DNA of 5,948 nt from Bacteroidota bacterium. Lineage in GTDB: Bacteria; Bacteroidota; Bacteroidia; Bacteroidales; Prolixibacteraceae. The translations under genes and the position numbers were made by a program. The notes under the pieces were generated by a model. The model made no database searches. It was not told the origin of the DNA and saw nothing but the letters and a program-made list of their open reading frames with translations. This document shows positions 1 through 5,948 of the stretch, in pieces. The stretch covers positions 1 to 5,948 of the forward strand of contig JAUZOB010000212.1 of the NCBI GenBank assembly GCA_030706665.1. The letters are read 5' to 3'. Each line of letters starts with the position of its first letter. Position 1 is the stretch's first letter.

Positions 1-957
1 GGAGGACCGAATCCTACATCACATCGTGTTATTCTTGAACGAGCTTCAGATATTGTATCTAAACTCGCTGACGGGAAACATGTTTTCTATTGCGATGTGA
101 ATCATGTATTTCTCAATATGGATGGATCGATCAATCATGATATGTTGGGCGATTGGCTGCATCCGACACCTGCCGGGGCTAAAGCCTGGGCGCAGGCTAT
201 GGAGCCGCTGCTTTCCGAACTTATGGGAGACAAATCATTGGATAGAGATATTCCGGCCAATACAGCCCTGGTTCCGGTGTCCAAACTGGAAGAAGATAGC
301 TACGACTGGTGGGCACGCCATGCAGAAGTGTTGAATGTCAAAGATTCGATCAATCCGGAGATCGTCTTGATTGGTAATTCCATCACCCACTTCTGGGGAG
401 GGGAACCGAGATTGAAATATGCTGATGGGAAACCTCGGAAACCGAATGGTCCCAATGCCTGGGCATCAGTCTTTAATAATTATCGGGTTTTGAATCTCGG
501 ATTCGGATGGGACCGTGTGCAAAATGTGCTCTGGCGGCTTGATCGGGGTGAATTAGATGGACTTCATCCACGTACTGTTATTATCAACATTGGAACCAAC
601 AATACCAGTGAAACCCCGAATGCCCGGATGAATACTGCCCCCGAAATTGTTGAGGGTATTCGTGCCATCTGTATGCGTGTCCGTTCTAAAGTCCCCGGTG
701 CAAGAATTATTCTGATGGCAATCTTTCCTCGTGAAGAAAGTCCAACCCATCCTCGTCGAATTCTGATCAACGAAATAAACCGACAGCTTGAAGCCTTTGC
801 AAAGGAAAATAAAATCGATTTTGTAAATATCGGACCCAAAATGCTTTCTCCCGATGGAACTTTGTCAAGAGAAATTGCCGGTGATTTATGCCATCCAACG
901 GAAAAAGGCTATCAAATCTGGGCCGATGAAATCCGTTCGTTGATAGCTGAACCATAA
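1..957 (+). CDS. Tandem-domain SGNH/GDSL hydrolase, PAF-acetylhydrolase-like (5' end missing)
   Basis: The frame is open from base 1 to the TAA at 955-957 (318 residues), so the true start lies outside the window. The GTG at 97 is internal. Residues about 1-76 are the end of a first SGNH domain, with its catalytic Asp51 and His54 in GDWLHP. After a linker, residues about 98-318 form a complete second domain: YDWWARH lead-in, nucleophile block GNSIT (Ser127), oxyanion-glycine block LGFGWDR (about 166-172), block III GTNN (198-201) and Asp295/His298 in GDLCHP. Family knowledge: SGNH enzymes of this type hydrolyse acetyl or acyl esters, and in Bacteroidota they often deacetylate glycans; the substrate here is unknown. 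Block I has Asn where the classic GDSL motif has Asp, but the catalytic residues are all present. The protein is probably exported, though its signal peptide would be off-window. It converges on nadD and shares no operon with it. The family is clear; the substrate is not. Confidence 0.9.
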   Translation, partial: GGPNPTSHRVILERASDIVSKLADGKHVFYCDVNHVFLNMDGSINHDMLGDWLHPTPAGAKAWAQAMEPLLSELMGDKSLDRDIPANTALVPVSKLEEDSYDWWARHAEVLNVKDSINPEIVLIGNSITHFWGGEPRLKYADGKPRKPNGPNAWASVFNNYRVLNLGFGWDRVQNVLWRLDRGELDGLHPRTVIINIGTNNTSETPNARMNTAPEIVEGIRAICMRVRSKVPGARIILMAIFPREESPTHPRRILINEINRQLEAFAKENKIDFVNIGPKMLSPDGTLSREIAGDLCHPTEKGYQIWADEIRSLIAEP

Positions 958-1170
958 AGACTTTCTTTTATCTGTGGGAAATTAACTTCTTGAATTCTGT
1001 GTATAGGTAATTTTACTGACTTTGGGGTGATTAGCCCGGGTGTTATATTACAGCAAAGTCAGTAAATATATCCTGGTAAATTACTACAGTGAAAAGTACA
1101 TCAGACCTCTAAGAGATCTTGACTTAAGGGACATGGAATAACCTGATGAAGGGATTCTCCTTCAAGGGAA
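958..1170. other. Convergent intergenic region without a gene
   Basis: This 213-bp stretch separates the stop of the plus-strand SGNH gene from the stop of nadD on the minus strand. I see no coding frame with recognisable content, no tRNA and no promoter-like box. Its main feature is the 13-bp inverted repeat at 1012-1066. A smaller 6-bp stem (TGAAGG/CCTTCA, 1147-1164) lies next to the nadD stop. Neither is followed by a T-run, so no textbook intrinsic terminator is present, although both genes must end transcription around here. Confidence 0.8.
1012..1066. repeat. Perfect 13-bp inverted repeat between convergent genes; possible bidirectional terminator
   Basis: The left arm at 1012-1024 reads TTTACTGACTTTG. 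The right arm at 1054-1066 is its exact reverse complement, separated by 29 nt. Inside the loop, GGG at 1025-1027 can pair with CCC at 1035-1037, giving a nested stem, and CCCGGG at 1035-1040 is itself a palindrome. The element begins 54 nt after the SGNH stop and ends 104 nt before the lowest coordinate of nadD. That position fits a terminator or mRNA 3'-end structure serving both strands. Against an intrinsic terminator, the following bases (TATATCC on plus, ATTACC on minus) are not T-runs. A small repeated intergenic element is the alternative. The repeat is certain; its role is an inference. Confidence 0.6.
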
Positions 1171-1734
1171 CTATCGGTACAACTTATTTTTTTGGATATA
1201 TTCCCAAACCTGAGCTGGAAGTAATTGGCTGAAATCGCGATTGTCGGCGATTCGTTGCCTTATATCTGTTGAGGAGATGTCCATTTGAGGGGCATTAACA
1301 ATACGGACCGAATATTCAGGATATTCATCATATCCCGGTCGGGGATAAACCACAATCTCATATTCTTTTAGTAGTCTTTGATAATCTTTCCAATGATGAA
1401 AACATATCAGATTGTCAGTACCGATTATTAATACAAAATCGCGGTTAGGATTCTCTGCTTTTAGCTTTTTAAGGGTGTCAATTGTATAAGAGGGACGAGG
1501 AAGTCTGAATTCAATGTCGCAGATTCTGAAGTGCGGCTTGTCGAGAATGGCTAAACGGGTTAATTCCAACCGTTCGTTTTCGGAAATAAGAATTTCCTTA
1601 TCCTTCAAAGGATTAAGGGGACTGACGACAAACCAGATTTCATCTATTCCGGCTGATTTTATCATGTAATCGGCAATAGCCAGATGGCCATTGTGAATAG
1701 GATTAAATGAGCCGAAATAGAGTCCGGTTTTCAT
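1171..1734 (-). CDS. nadD: Nicotinate-nucleotide adenylyltransferase NadD
   Basis: NadD transfers AMP from ATP to nicotinate mononucleotide, giving deamido-NAD in the cytoplasm, a step shared by de novo and salvage NAD synthesis. The 187-residue product has the nucleotidyltransferase signature GSFNPIHNGH at residues 8-17 (the HxGH ATP-binding motif), the SYTIDT segment at 82-87, GTDNL at 105-109 followed by HHW, and the C-terminal ISSTDIR motif at 153-159 that binds phosphates. Length is normal for the family. The start chosen is the ATG at 1732-1734, because MKTGLYFGSF matches where NadD proteins begin. An in-frame ATG at 1777-1779 would add 15 uncharacteristic residues and overlap gmk. With the chosen start, the gene lies 22 nt after the gmk stop and is probably the last gene of a yicC-gmk-nadD transcript. 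No Shine-Dalgarno sequence is visible, as is usual in Bacteroidota. Confidence 0.95.
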   Translation of the reverse strand: MKTGLYFGSFNPIHNGHLAIADYMIKSAGIDEIWFVVSPLNPLKDKEILISENERLELTRLAILDKPHFRICDIEFRLPRPSYTIDTLKKLKAENPNRDFVLIIGTDNLICFHHWKDYQRLLKEYEIVVYPRPGYDEYPEYSVRIVNAPQMDISSTDIRQRIADNRDFSQLLPAQVWEYIQKNKLYR

Positions 1735-1756
1735 GAAAGATTGTTTTAATAGATTG

Positions 1757-2329
1757 TTATTCTTGTGCAATAAATGCATTAATTGTTTCTTCTGCTTCTT
1801 TTAGGGCATCTTCGAGTTTGTCGTTGATGATTACCTTGTCAAATTTGTCAGCAAAAGTGAGTTCATATTCTGCTTTGGCAACTCGCTTGGCAATGACTTC
1901 TTCCGAATCGGTTGACCTGAGTTTTAAACGGTTTTCCAATTCCTGAATGGAGGGTGGCTGAATAAAAATTGCCAGGGCACGATTCCCGTAAAACTTCTTT
2001 ATGTTTGTTCCACCTACAACGTCTACATCAAATACGATATGATGACCTTTGGAGGTAATTCTGTCGACTTCGCTTTTCAGGGTTCCATAAAAACAACCTT
2101 CATAAACTTCTTCCCATTCCAGAAATTCATCATTGGCTATTCGGGTACGAAATTCTTCTGCCGAGAGAAAATAGTAATCATGTCCATGAACCTCGGTACC
2201 TCTGGGAGCGCGACTGGTTGCAGAGATTGAAAATTCAAGGTTTTTATTGTGTTGTAGCAGGTGACGTACTATCGTAGTCTTTCCGGACCCCGAAGGGGCA
2301 GAAAAGATGAATAACTTTCCGTTGTTCAT
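1757..2329 (-). CDS. gmk: Guanylate kinase
   Basis: Guanylate kinase phosphorylates GMP (and dGMP) with ATP to give GDP. It is essential for GTP supply and feeds the (p)ppGpp pool. The 190-residue product matches usual bacterial length. The Walker A loop is APSGSGKT at residues 11-18. The GMP-binding region follows: SATSRAPR at 36-43, then HGHDYYF at 48-54, which carries the Tyr residues that hold the guanine and phosphate. FLEWEEV at 69-75 and FYGT at 80-83 complete the GMP lid. DVDVVGG at 101-107 corresponds to the DIDWQG segment of E. coli Gmk. The final third carries the arginine-rich lid (RLKLRSTDSEE, from about 133). The start at 2327-2329 places the P-loop at the normal distance from the N-terminus. 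The gene lies 15 nt downstream of yicC and 22 nt upstream of nadD, so translation is probably coupled within one mRNA. Identification is secure. Confidence 0.97.
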   Translation of the reverse strand: MNNGKLFIFSAPSGSGKTTIVRHLLQHNKNLEFSISATSRAPRGTEVHGHDYYFLSAEEFRTRIANDEFLEWEEVYEGCFYGTLKSEVDRITSKGHHIVFDVDVVGGTNIKKFYGNRALAIFIQPPSIQELENRLKLRSTDSEEVIAKRVAKAEYELTFADKFDKVIINDKLEDALKEAEETINAFIAQE

Positions 2330-2344
2330 AATATGTGTGCTTTC

Positions 2345-3217
2345 TTACAATACGTTCAGGACCTGTTCTTTGATTTTTTCCAGTTCATCTTTCATCTGAA
2401 CTACGATTTTTTGTATTTCAGAATGATTTGCTTTTGATCCGAGTGTGTTTACTTCACGCCCGATTTCCTGTGCAATAAAACTGAGTTTTCGTCCGGATGC
2501 TTCTTCTTTCATTGTTTGTAGAAAATAATCACAATGATTCTTTAGTCGGACTTTTTCTTCATTAATATCAAGTTTCTCAAGATAGAATATTAGCTCCTGT
2601 TCAAAACGGTTGTGATCGACGGTGCCGTTTAGCTTGAGATCGTTGAGGTTATCCTGAATTCTTTCGCGTATCTTTTCGATGCGTTCTCCTTCGAAAGGTG
2701 GGACCAGTGTCAATAATTCAAGTATTTTTTCAATGTGGGAAATGATATCTTTTTCAAGGGCCACACCTTCCTGTTTCCTGAATGCAACCAAATGCTGTAA
2801 CGCATCACAGATTGTGCTCAGAATGAGTTTCCATTCATTTTCGTCCAGCTCTTCATGTTCTACCTTAACGGCATCGGGAAGGCGCATGATGACCTGCATG
2901 ACCGATTCGTTGACGGGAAGATTCAATTTCTGGCTGATTGTATTAATCTGATTGAAATAACTGGTGACGATAGGTTCGTTTATTTTTGCATTTGCCTCAA
3001 GACCAAGATTTTCATAATAGATGGAGAAGTCAACTTTCCCTCTTTGCAGGGAGTCTCCAATTTTCCTTCGAATCTCTATATCTTTTTCTTTATAGGTTGA
3101 AGGGATTCTGGTGTTGATGTCCAGTTGCTTGCTATTCAGAGATTTTACCTCAATAGAGATCTTTTTATTGCTGATCTCACATTCGGCTTTCCCAAAGCCT
3201 GTCATGGAAATGATCAT
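2345..3217 (-). CDS. yicC: YicC/YloC-family endoribonuclease
   Basis: This 290-residue protein matches the length of E. coli YicC. The N-terminus MIISMTGFGKA is the family hallmark (YicC-like N-terminal domain, about residues 1-155), and QRGKVDFSIYYE at 58-69 corresponds to the conserved RGKV segment. The C-terminal DUF1732 domain carries the diagnostic stretches NRFEQEL (203-209), GRKLSFIAQE (242-251), GREVNTLGSK (253-262) and the terminal EKIKEQVLNV (280-289). Family knowledge: E. coli YicC and relatives are reported as endoribonucleases that take part in small-RNA turnover. The target RNAs here are unknown. Glu- and Lys-rich segments from about 150 to 290 look helical, as expected for the oligomeric fold. 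The gene is the first of the yicC-gmk-nadD unit, directly behind a good candidate promoter, and its neighbour gmk is also found next to yicC homologues in Firmicutes. Family assignment is firm; the start at 3215-3217 is clear. Confidence 0.95.
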   Translation of the reverse strand: MIISMTGFGKAECEISNKKISIEVKSLNSKQLDINTRIPSTYKEKDIEIRRKIGDSLQRGKVDFSIYYENLGLEANAKINEPIVTSYFNQINTISQKLNLPVNESVMQVIMRLPDAVKVEHEELDENEWKLILSTICDALQHLVAFRKQEGVALEKDIISHIEKILELLTLVPPFEGERIEKIRERIQDNLNDLKLNGTVDHNRFEQELIFYLEKLDINEEKVRLKNHCDYFLQTMKEEASGRKLSFIAQEIGREVNTLGSKANHSEIQKIVVQMKDELEKIKEQVLNVL

Positions 3218-3239
3218 GTTCTTTTTGTTTTGGTTGATG

Positions 3240-3272
3240 CAAAATTAAGGTTTTGTTGAGAATCTGATCAAT
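3240..3272 (-). promoter_or_regulatory. Candidate Bacteroidota-type promoter for yicC-gmk-nadD
   Basis: Read on the minus strand, 3247-3240 is TAATTTTG, an exact match to the Bacteroidota -7 consensus TAnnTTTG. Upstream, 3272-3269 reads ATTG, three of four bases of the -33 box TTTG, with a 21-nt spacer inside the known range. The -7 box ends 22 nt before the yicC ATG, implying a short, AT-rich leader. The sequence match is direct; promoter activity is inferred. Confidence 0.6.
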
Positions 3273-3321
3273 AAATCTCCGCTAATCTGGTAAGTGAAAG
3301 GGATTTTTATTTTAGTGTCGA

Positions 3322-3347
3322 TTGTCACCTTTTGTCATGATTTGCAT
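3322..3347. promoter_or_regulatory. Helically phased TTGTCA direct repeat, possible regulator site
   Basis: TTGTCA occurs at 3322-3327 and again at 3332-3337, exactly 10 nt apart. A degenerate third unit, TTGCAT, lies at 3342-3347, keeping the same 10-nt period. A short dyad ATGAT/ATCAT (3337-3341 and 3346-3350) overlaps the third unit. Equal spacing of one helical turn places the units on one DNA face, upstream of the -7 box of the macroglobulin gene. That would suit a DNA-binding regulator. The units are short and could be chance in AT-rich DNA. Confidence 0.3.
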
Positions 3348-3372
3348 CATTATATAAAAAAAGAATTATTGT

Positions 3373-3380
3373 TATATTTG
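3373..3380 (+). promoter_or_regulatory. Candidate -7 promoter box for the alpha-2-macroglobulin gene
   Basis: TATATTTG matches the Bacteroidota -7 consensus TAnnTTTG exactly. It lies 37 nt before the ATG at 3418, giving a plausible short leader. No TTTG lies at the expected 17-23 nt upstream; the nearest, at 3341-3344, is 28 nt away. The promoter is therefore incomplete as read and may need an activator. The leader just before the ATG is A-rich and has no Shine-Dalgarno sequence, normal for this phylum. Confidence 0.5.
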
Positions 3381-3417
3381 GTATTGGATTTGAAAGTCCA
3401 CTAAAAATATTGAAACC

Positions 3418-5948
3418 ATGAAGAAGAAACATATCATATTCGCTATATGCATGATTGTTTTTTCTACCTGCTTGTGCCGCTCCGCATATGCTCAGGTGAA
3501 AAAAGATTATAAATCCCTATGGACTAAAGTTGATTCATTGAAAGCTGCTTCCCGACCTCAGTCGGTTATTGCTGAAGTCAATAAGATATATGATAAAGCA
3601 AAATCGGAAGGGAATTCGGAACAAAAGATAAAAGCACTGCTTGTCCTTTTCAACGCTTCAAAAGAAATTGAAGAAGATGCAATCCCAGTATTCATCCATC
3701 GGTTTGAATCAGAACTGAAAGATGCTACTGAGATTGAAAAAGCTTTCTTACATTCCTATCTGGCAAATATGTATAAAACATATCTGGATCAGAATCAATG
3801 GGAAATTTATGAGCGTACCGTTGTTGAAGGAGGAGAATCCGGGGCATTGGAAAGTTGGGATGCCCGCAAGTTTGAGAATGCCATCGAAGAACACTACCGT
3901 TTATCAATTGAGAATGTTTCCTTATTGGCAAATCTCAAAGTACAACAATATCCTGTTTTGATTGAGTCTCCGGTAAAAACTATTTTGTATCGGCCGACCG
4001 TTTTAGATGCATTGGCTCAGGAAGCTCTTCAATATTTTAAAGAAACGCACTCTTTTAGTACGAAACCCGAACCCTTGTCGGATGTGGATGATTCTACATT
4101 GTTTATGCCTTTTGATCAGTTTAGAAATTTCAATGTCGAGAATTCGCAATTGGAGAATAGGATAAAATGGTGTTTGCGAATTTATCAGAAATTGGGAGCG
4201 CATCTATCAGATAAGGGATATGAGGATGCATTTCTGAAAACGGAACTGGACCGGATCGAATTCGTTTACTCTCAATATACCGGTGCAAAACGCGATAGCC
4301 TTTATTTGAATGCATTGGATTATTTGAATGGGAAAGCAGTTAAATCGCAAGTTGGAGGAGATATTCTGTTAGCAAAGGCGCATTATTATTTAGAACGTGG
4401 AGATACCTTTAATGCAAATGATCCGAAAACTAAAGTATATCAGAAGGATAACAAGAAAGCCTATGCTATTTATAAAGAGATAGAAGCTCGGTATGTGGGG
4501 ACTTCACCTGCCGCTGAGGTATACAATTGTTTAAAGAGGTTAGAGCAGAAGGATTTATCGGTTAAGACCGAACCGAATATTTTACCGACAGAGAGCTTTC
4601 CGATACACGTTTCATTTAAGAATATAAAAAATGTGACTTGTCGGATTTATAAAGTGAGTTCAGAGTTTGCCCGATATGAGAAAGATCGAAATGCTGAGGT
4701 TGAGAAGCTTATATATAAGTTGAGAAATTCAGGACAATTGGTACTTACAGAGCAATTTGAGTTACCTGAAGACGGTGATCTGAATACGCATACCACAGAG
4801 CTGACATTAAAAGGATTACCGTTGGGACACTATTATCTTGTTTTCTCGTCGGAAACGAGTGGGCGTATATCGAAAAAGCCTGTTGCGTTGAGTGCAATTA
4901 CGGTTAGCGGTATTGGGTATACAAAACTATATAATGATCAAGGAGTTAATGTTGTGGTCTTTGATAGGCAGACTGGAGAAGCTTTATCCGGAGTAAAAGC
5001 TCAGGTGTGGTATAAAGAATGGAATTTTGATTTGAAAAAATATCAGGAAGTTCGGGGAGAATTGTTGATGTCTGATCAGAACGGCAAAATTTTGGTGATA
5101 AAACGAAAAGGCGTACAATGTTTTCTGGAGCTTATGAATGGGGCGGATCATAGTTTGACTGAAAAAATTTATGTTCCCTGGTTTGTCGCACCAGAAAACA
5201 GAGCACAGGAAAAGACATTCTTTTTCACGGATCGGGCTATATACAAGCCGGGACAAACCATCTATTTCAAAGGGATCATGTTGAAACAGATTAAAGGATC
5301 AGGAGAACCAATTGTACAAAGGACTTCACAAGTTGTGCTTTATGATGCCAACTTAAGAGCGATTGACAGTTTAAAGGTAATATCCAATAAATATGGTTCT
5401 TTTTCCGGTTCCTACCGACTTCCGGATAATATCCTGAATGGTTCTTTTTCTATTCGTAATGGACCCGATTATCATTCAATTCAGGTTGAAGCTTATCGGC
5501 AGCCATCCTTTGAGGTTAAATTGAAGAATCCTTCAGAACAATATGTGCTGAATAAATCGGTTTCTGTTAATGGAACTGTCAATGCTTATCATGGTGGAGC
5601 TATATCCGGGGCTAAAGTCAGGTATCAGATTGTCCGGGAATCCTTATGGCGTCCTTTGAAAAGATATAATTTCACCTCTGTGCGGATTGCTTCCGGTGAA
5701 CTTGTTACGGATACTACAGGAAAGTTTGTTTTATCATTTCCTTTAAAATCGGATAAATCATTTATTGATGATCCGGAGGAGATTTATCAGTTCCGAATAG
5801 AAGTTCAGGTTACGGATGTTTCCGGTGAGACCCGGTCAACCTCTTCTGTGTTAGATGCAACCCGTAAAGCATTGGAATTTCAGGTTTCTTATCCTGAGTG
5901 CCTGACCAAAGAAAGGATGGCTAACACGCCTGTTTATACCGTCTTGGA
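3418..5948 (+). CDS. Secreted alpha-2-macroglobulin-family protein, N-terminal 843 residues (3' end missing)
   Basis: The frame is open from the ATG at 3418 to the window end without a stop, so the protein is longer than 843 residues; family members in Bacteroidota are often near twice this. Residues 1-25 form a signal peptide (KKK, a hydrophobic core, AYA then Gln26), predicting signal-peptidase I cleavage and export. Cys18 and Cys20 do not sit in a convincing lipobox. Residues about 27-380 are mostly helical, with TPR-like character near 322-378. From about 382, beta-rich macroglobulin-like modules begin, including VSFKNIKNVTCRIYK (398-412). A module at about 502-590 resembles a carboxypeptidase-regulatory fold. 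The diagnostic MG2 motif, FTDRAIYKPGQTIYFKG, is at 603-619, and YRQPSFEV (694-701) closes that module. Another follows, with SVNGTV and GAKVRYQI. Family knowledge: such proteins are proposed to trap proteases or protect the envelope. The region that would show a thioester (CxEQ) is off-window. Confidence 0.9.
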   Translation, partial: MKKKHIIFAICMIVFSTCLCRSAYAQVKKDYKSLWTKVDSLKAASRPQSVIAEVNKIYDKAKSEGNSEQKIKALLVLFNASKEIEEDAIPVFIHRFESELKDATEIEKAFLHSYLANMYKTYLDQNQWEIYERTVVEGGESGALESWDARKFENAIEEHYRLSIENVSLLANLKVQQYPVLIESPVKTILYRPTVLDALAQEALQYFKETHSFSTKPEPLSDVDDSTLFMPFDQFRNFNVENSQLENRIKWCLRIYQKLGAHLSDKGYEDAFLKTELDRIEFVYSQYTGAKRDSLYLNALDYLNGKAVKSQVGGDILLAKAHYYLERGDTFNANDPKTKVYQKDNKKAYAIYKEIEARYVGTSPAAEVYNCLKRLEQKDLSVKTEPNILPTESFPIHVSFKNIKNVTCRIYKVSSEFARYEKDRNAEVEKLIYKLRNSGQLVLTEQFELPEDGDLNTHTTELTLKGLPLGHYYLVFSSETSGRISKKPVALSAITVSGIGYTKLYNDQGVNVVVFDRQTGEALSGVKAQVWYKEWNFDLKKYQEVRGELLMSDQNGKILVIKRKGVQCFLELMNGADHSLTEKIYVPWFVAPENRAQEKTFFFTDRAIYKPGQTIYFKGIMLKQIKGSGEPIVQRTSQVVLYDANLRAIDSLKVISNKYGSFSGSYRLPDNILNGSFSIRNGPDYHSIQVEAYRQPSFEVKLKNPSEQYVLNKSVSVNGTVNAYHGGAISGAKVRYQIVRESLWRPLKRYNFTSVRIASGELVTDTTGKFVLSFPLKSDKSFIDDPEEIYQFRIEVQVTDVSGETRSTSSVLDATRKALEFQVSYPECLTKERMANTPVYTVL

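Noticed and set aside
553..955. Minus-strand open frames opposite the SGNH gene
   Set aside because: They are shadows of the conserved plus-strand coding sequence, with low-complexity translations and no domain.
97..957. GTG at 97 as the start of the SGNH gene
   Set aside because: The same frame is open back to base 1 and encodes sequence typical of the family before it. The GTG lies inside the first domain, so the gene is simply cut by the window edge.
1147..1164. Small hairpin TGAAGG/CCTTCA as the nadD terminator
   Set aside because: It has only six base pairs and no T-run on the minus strand, so it is too weak to call.
1735..1779. Longer nadD start at 1779, overlapping gmk
   Set aside because: The extra 15 residues are not NadD-like. 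The ATG at 1734 puts GSFNPIHNGH at its normal distance from the N-terminus.
3469..3477. Cys18 or Cys20 of the macroglobulin as a lipobox cysteine
   Set aside because: The residues before them (FST and TCL) do not fit the [LVI][AST][GA]C pattern, while AYA-Gln26 is a good signal peptidase I site.
3722..5256. Several short open frames on both strands inside the macroglobulin gene
   Set aside because: They overlap a continuous, family-matching 843-codon frame and have no recognisable domains or start signals.
1..5948. CRISPR array, tRNA or rRNA, insertion sequence, or phage genes
   Set aside because: There are no regularly spaced repeats, cloverleaf-like sequences, transposase or integrase motifs, or target-site duplications around a coding element.

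Overview
The window looks like a piece of a Bacteroidota chromosome, most likely Bacteroidales. Three things suggest this. The order yicC-gmk-nadD is typical of that phylum. Starts lack Shine-Dalgarno sequences and sit behind AT-rich leaders. Two matches to the Bacteroidota sigma -7 box (TAnnTTTG) lie in the divergent intergenic region. The assignment is an inference from gene content and signals; no database search was possible. Nothing in base composition or gene content points to a mobile element, prophage or defence island.

Layout: (1) Positions 1-957, plus strand: the 3' part of a gene for a protein with two tandem SGNH/GDSL hydrolase domains of the PAF-acetylhydrolase-like type. The first domain is cut by the window edge and the second is complete. 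(2) Positions 958-1170: a convergent intergenic region with a perfect 13-bp inverted repeat. (3) Positions 1171-3217, minus strand: a compact three-gene unit, transcribed yicC, then gmk, then nadD, with 15- and 22-nt gaps. (4) Positions 3218-3417: a divergent intergenic region with a good promoter candidate for yicC, a partial one for the plus-strand gene, and a helically phased direct repeat. (5) Positions 3418-5948, plus strand: the first 843 codons of a large secreted alpha-2-macroglobulin-family protein that runs off the window.

The central unit is housekeeping: YicC (RNA-cleaving, RNA turnover), guanylate kinase (GMP to GDP) and NadD (NAD synthesis). All three concern nucleotides, and the yicC-gmk pairing recurs in distant phyla. 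The flanking genes are probably exported surface or periplasmic proteins: a likely carbohydrate or lipid esterase, and a macroglobulin thought to trap proteases or maintain the envelope. They show no functional link to the central unit. I did not find a convincing new biological system. The points most worth checking are the tandem SGNH architecture, the convergent inverted repeat, and the architecture and missing C-terminus of the macroglobulin.
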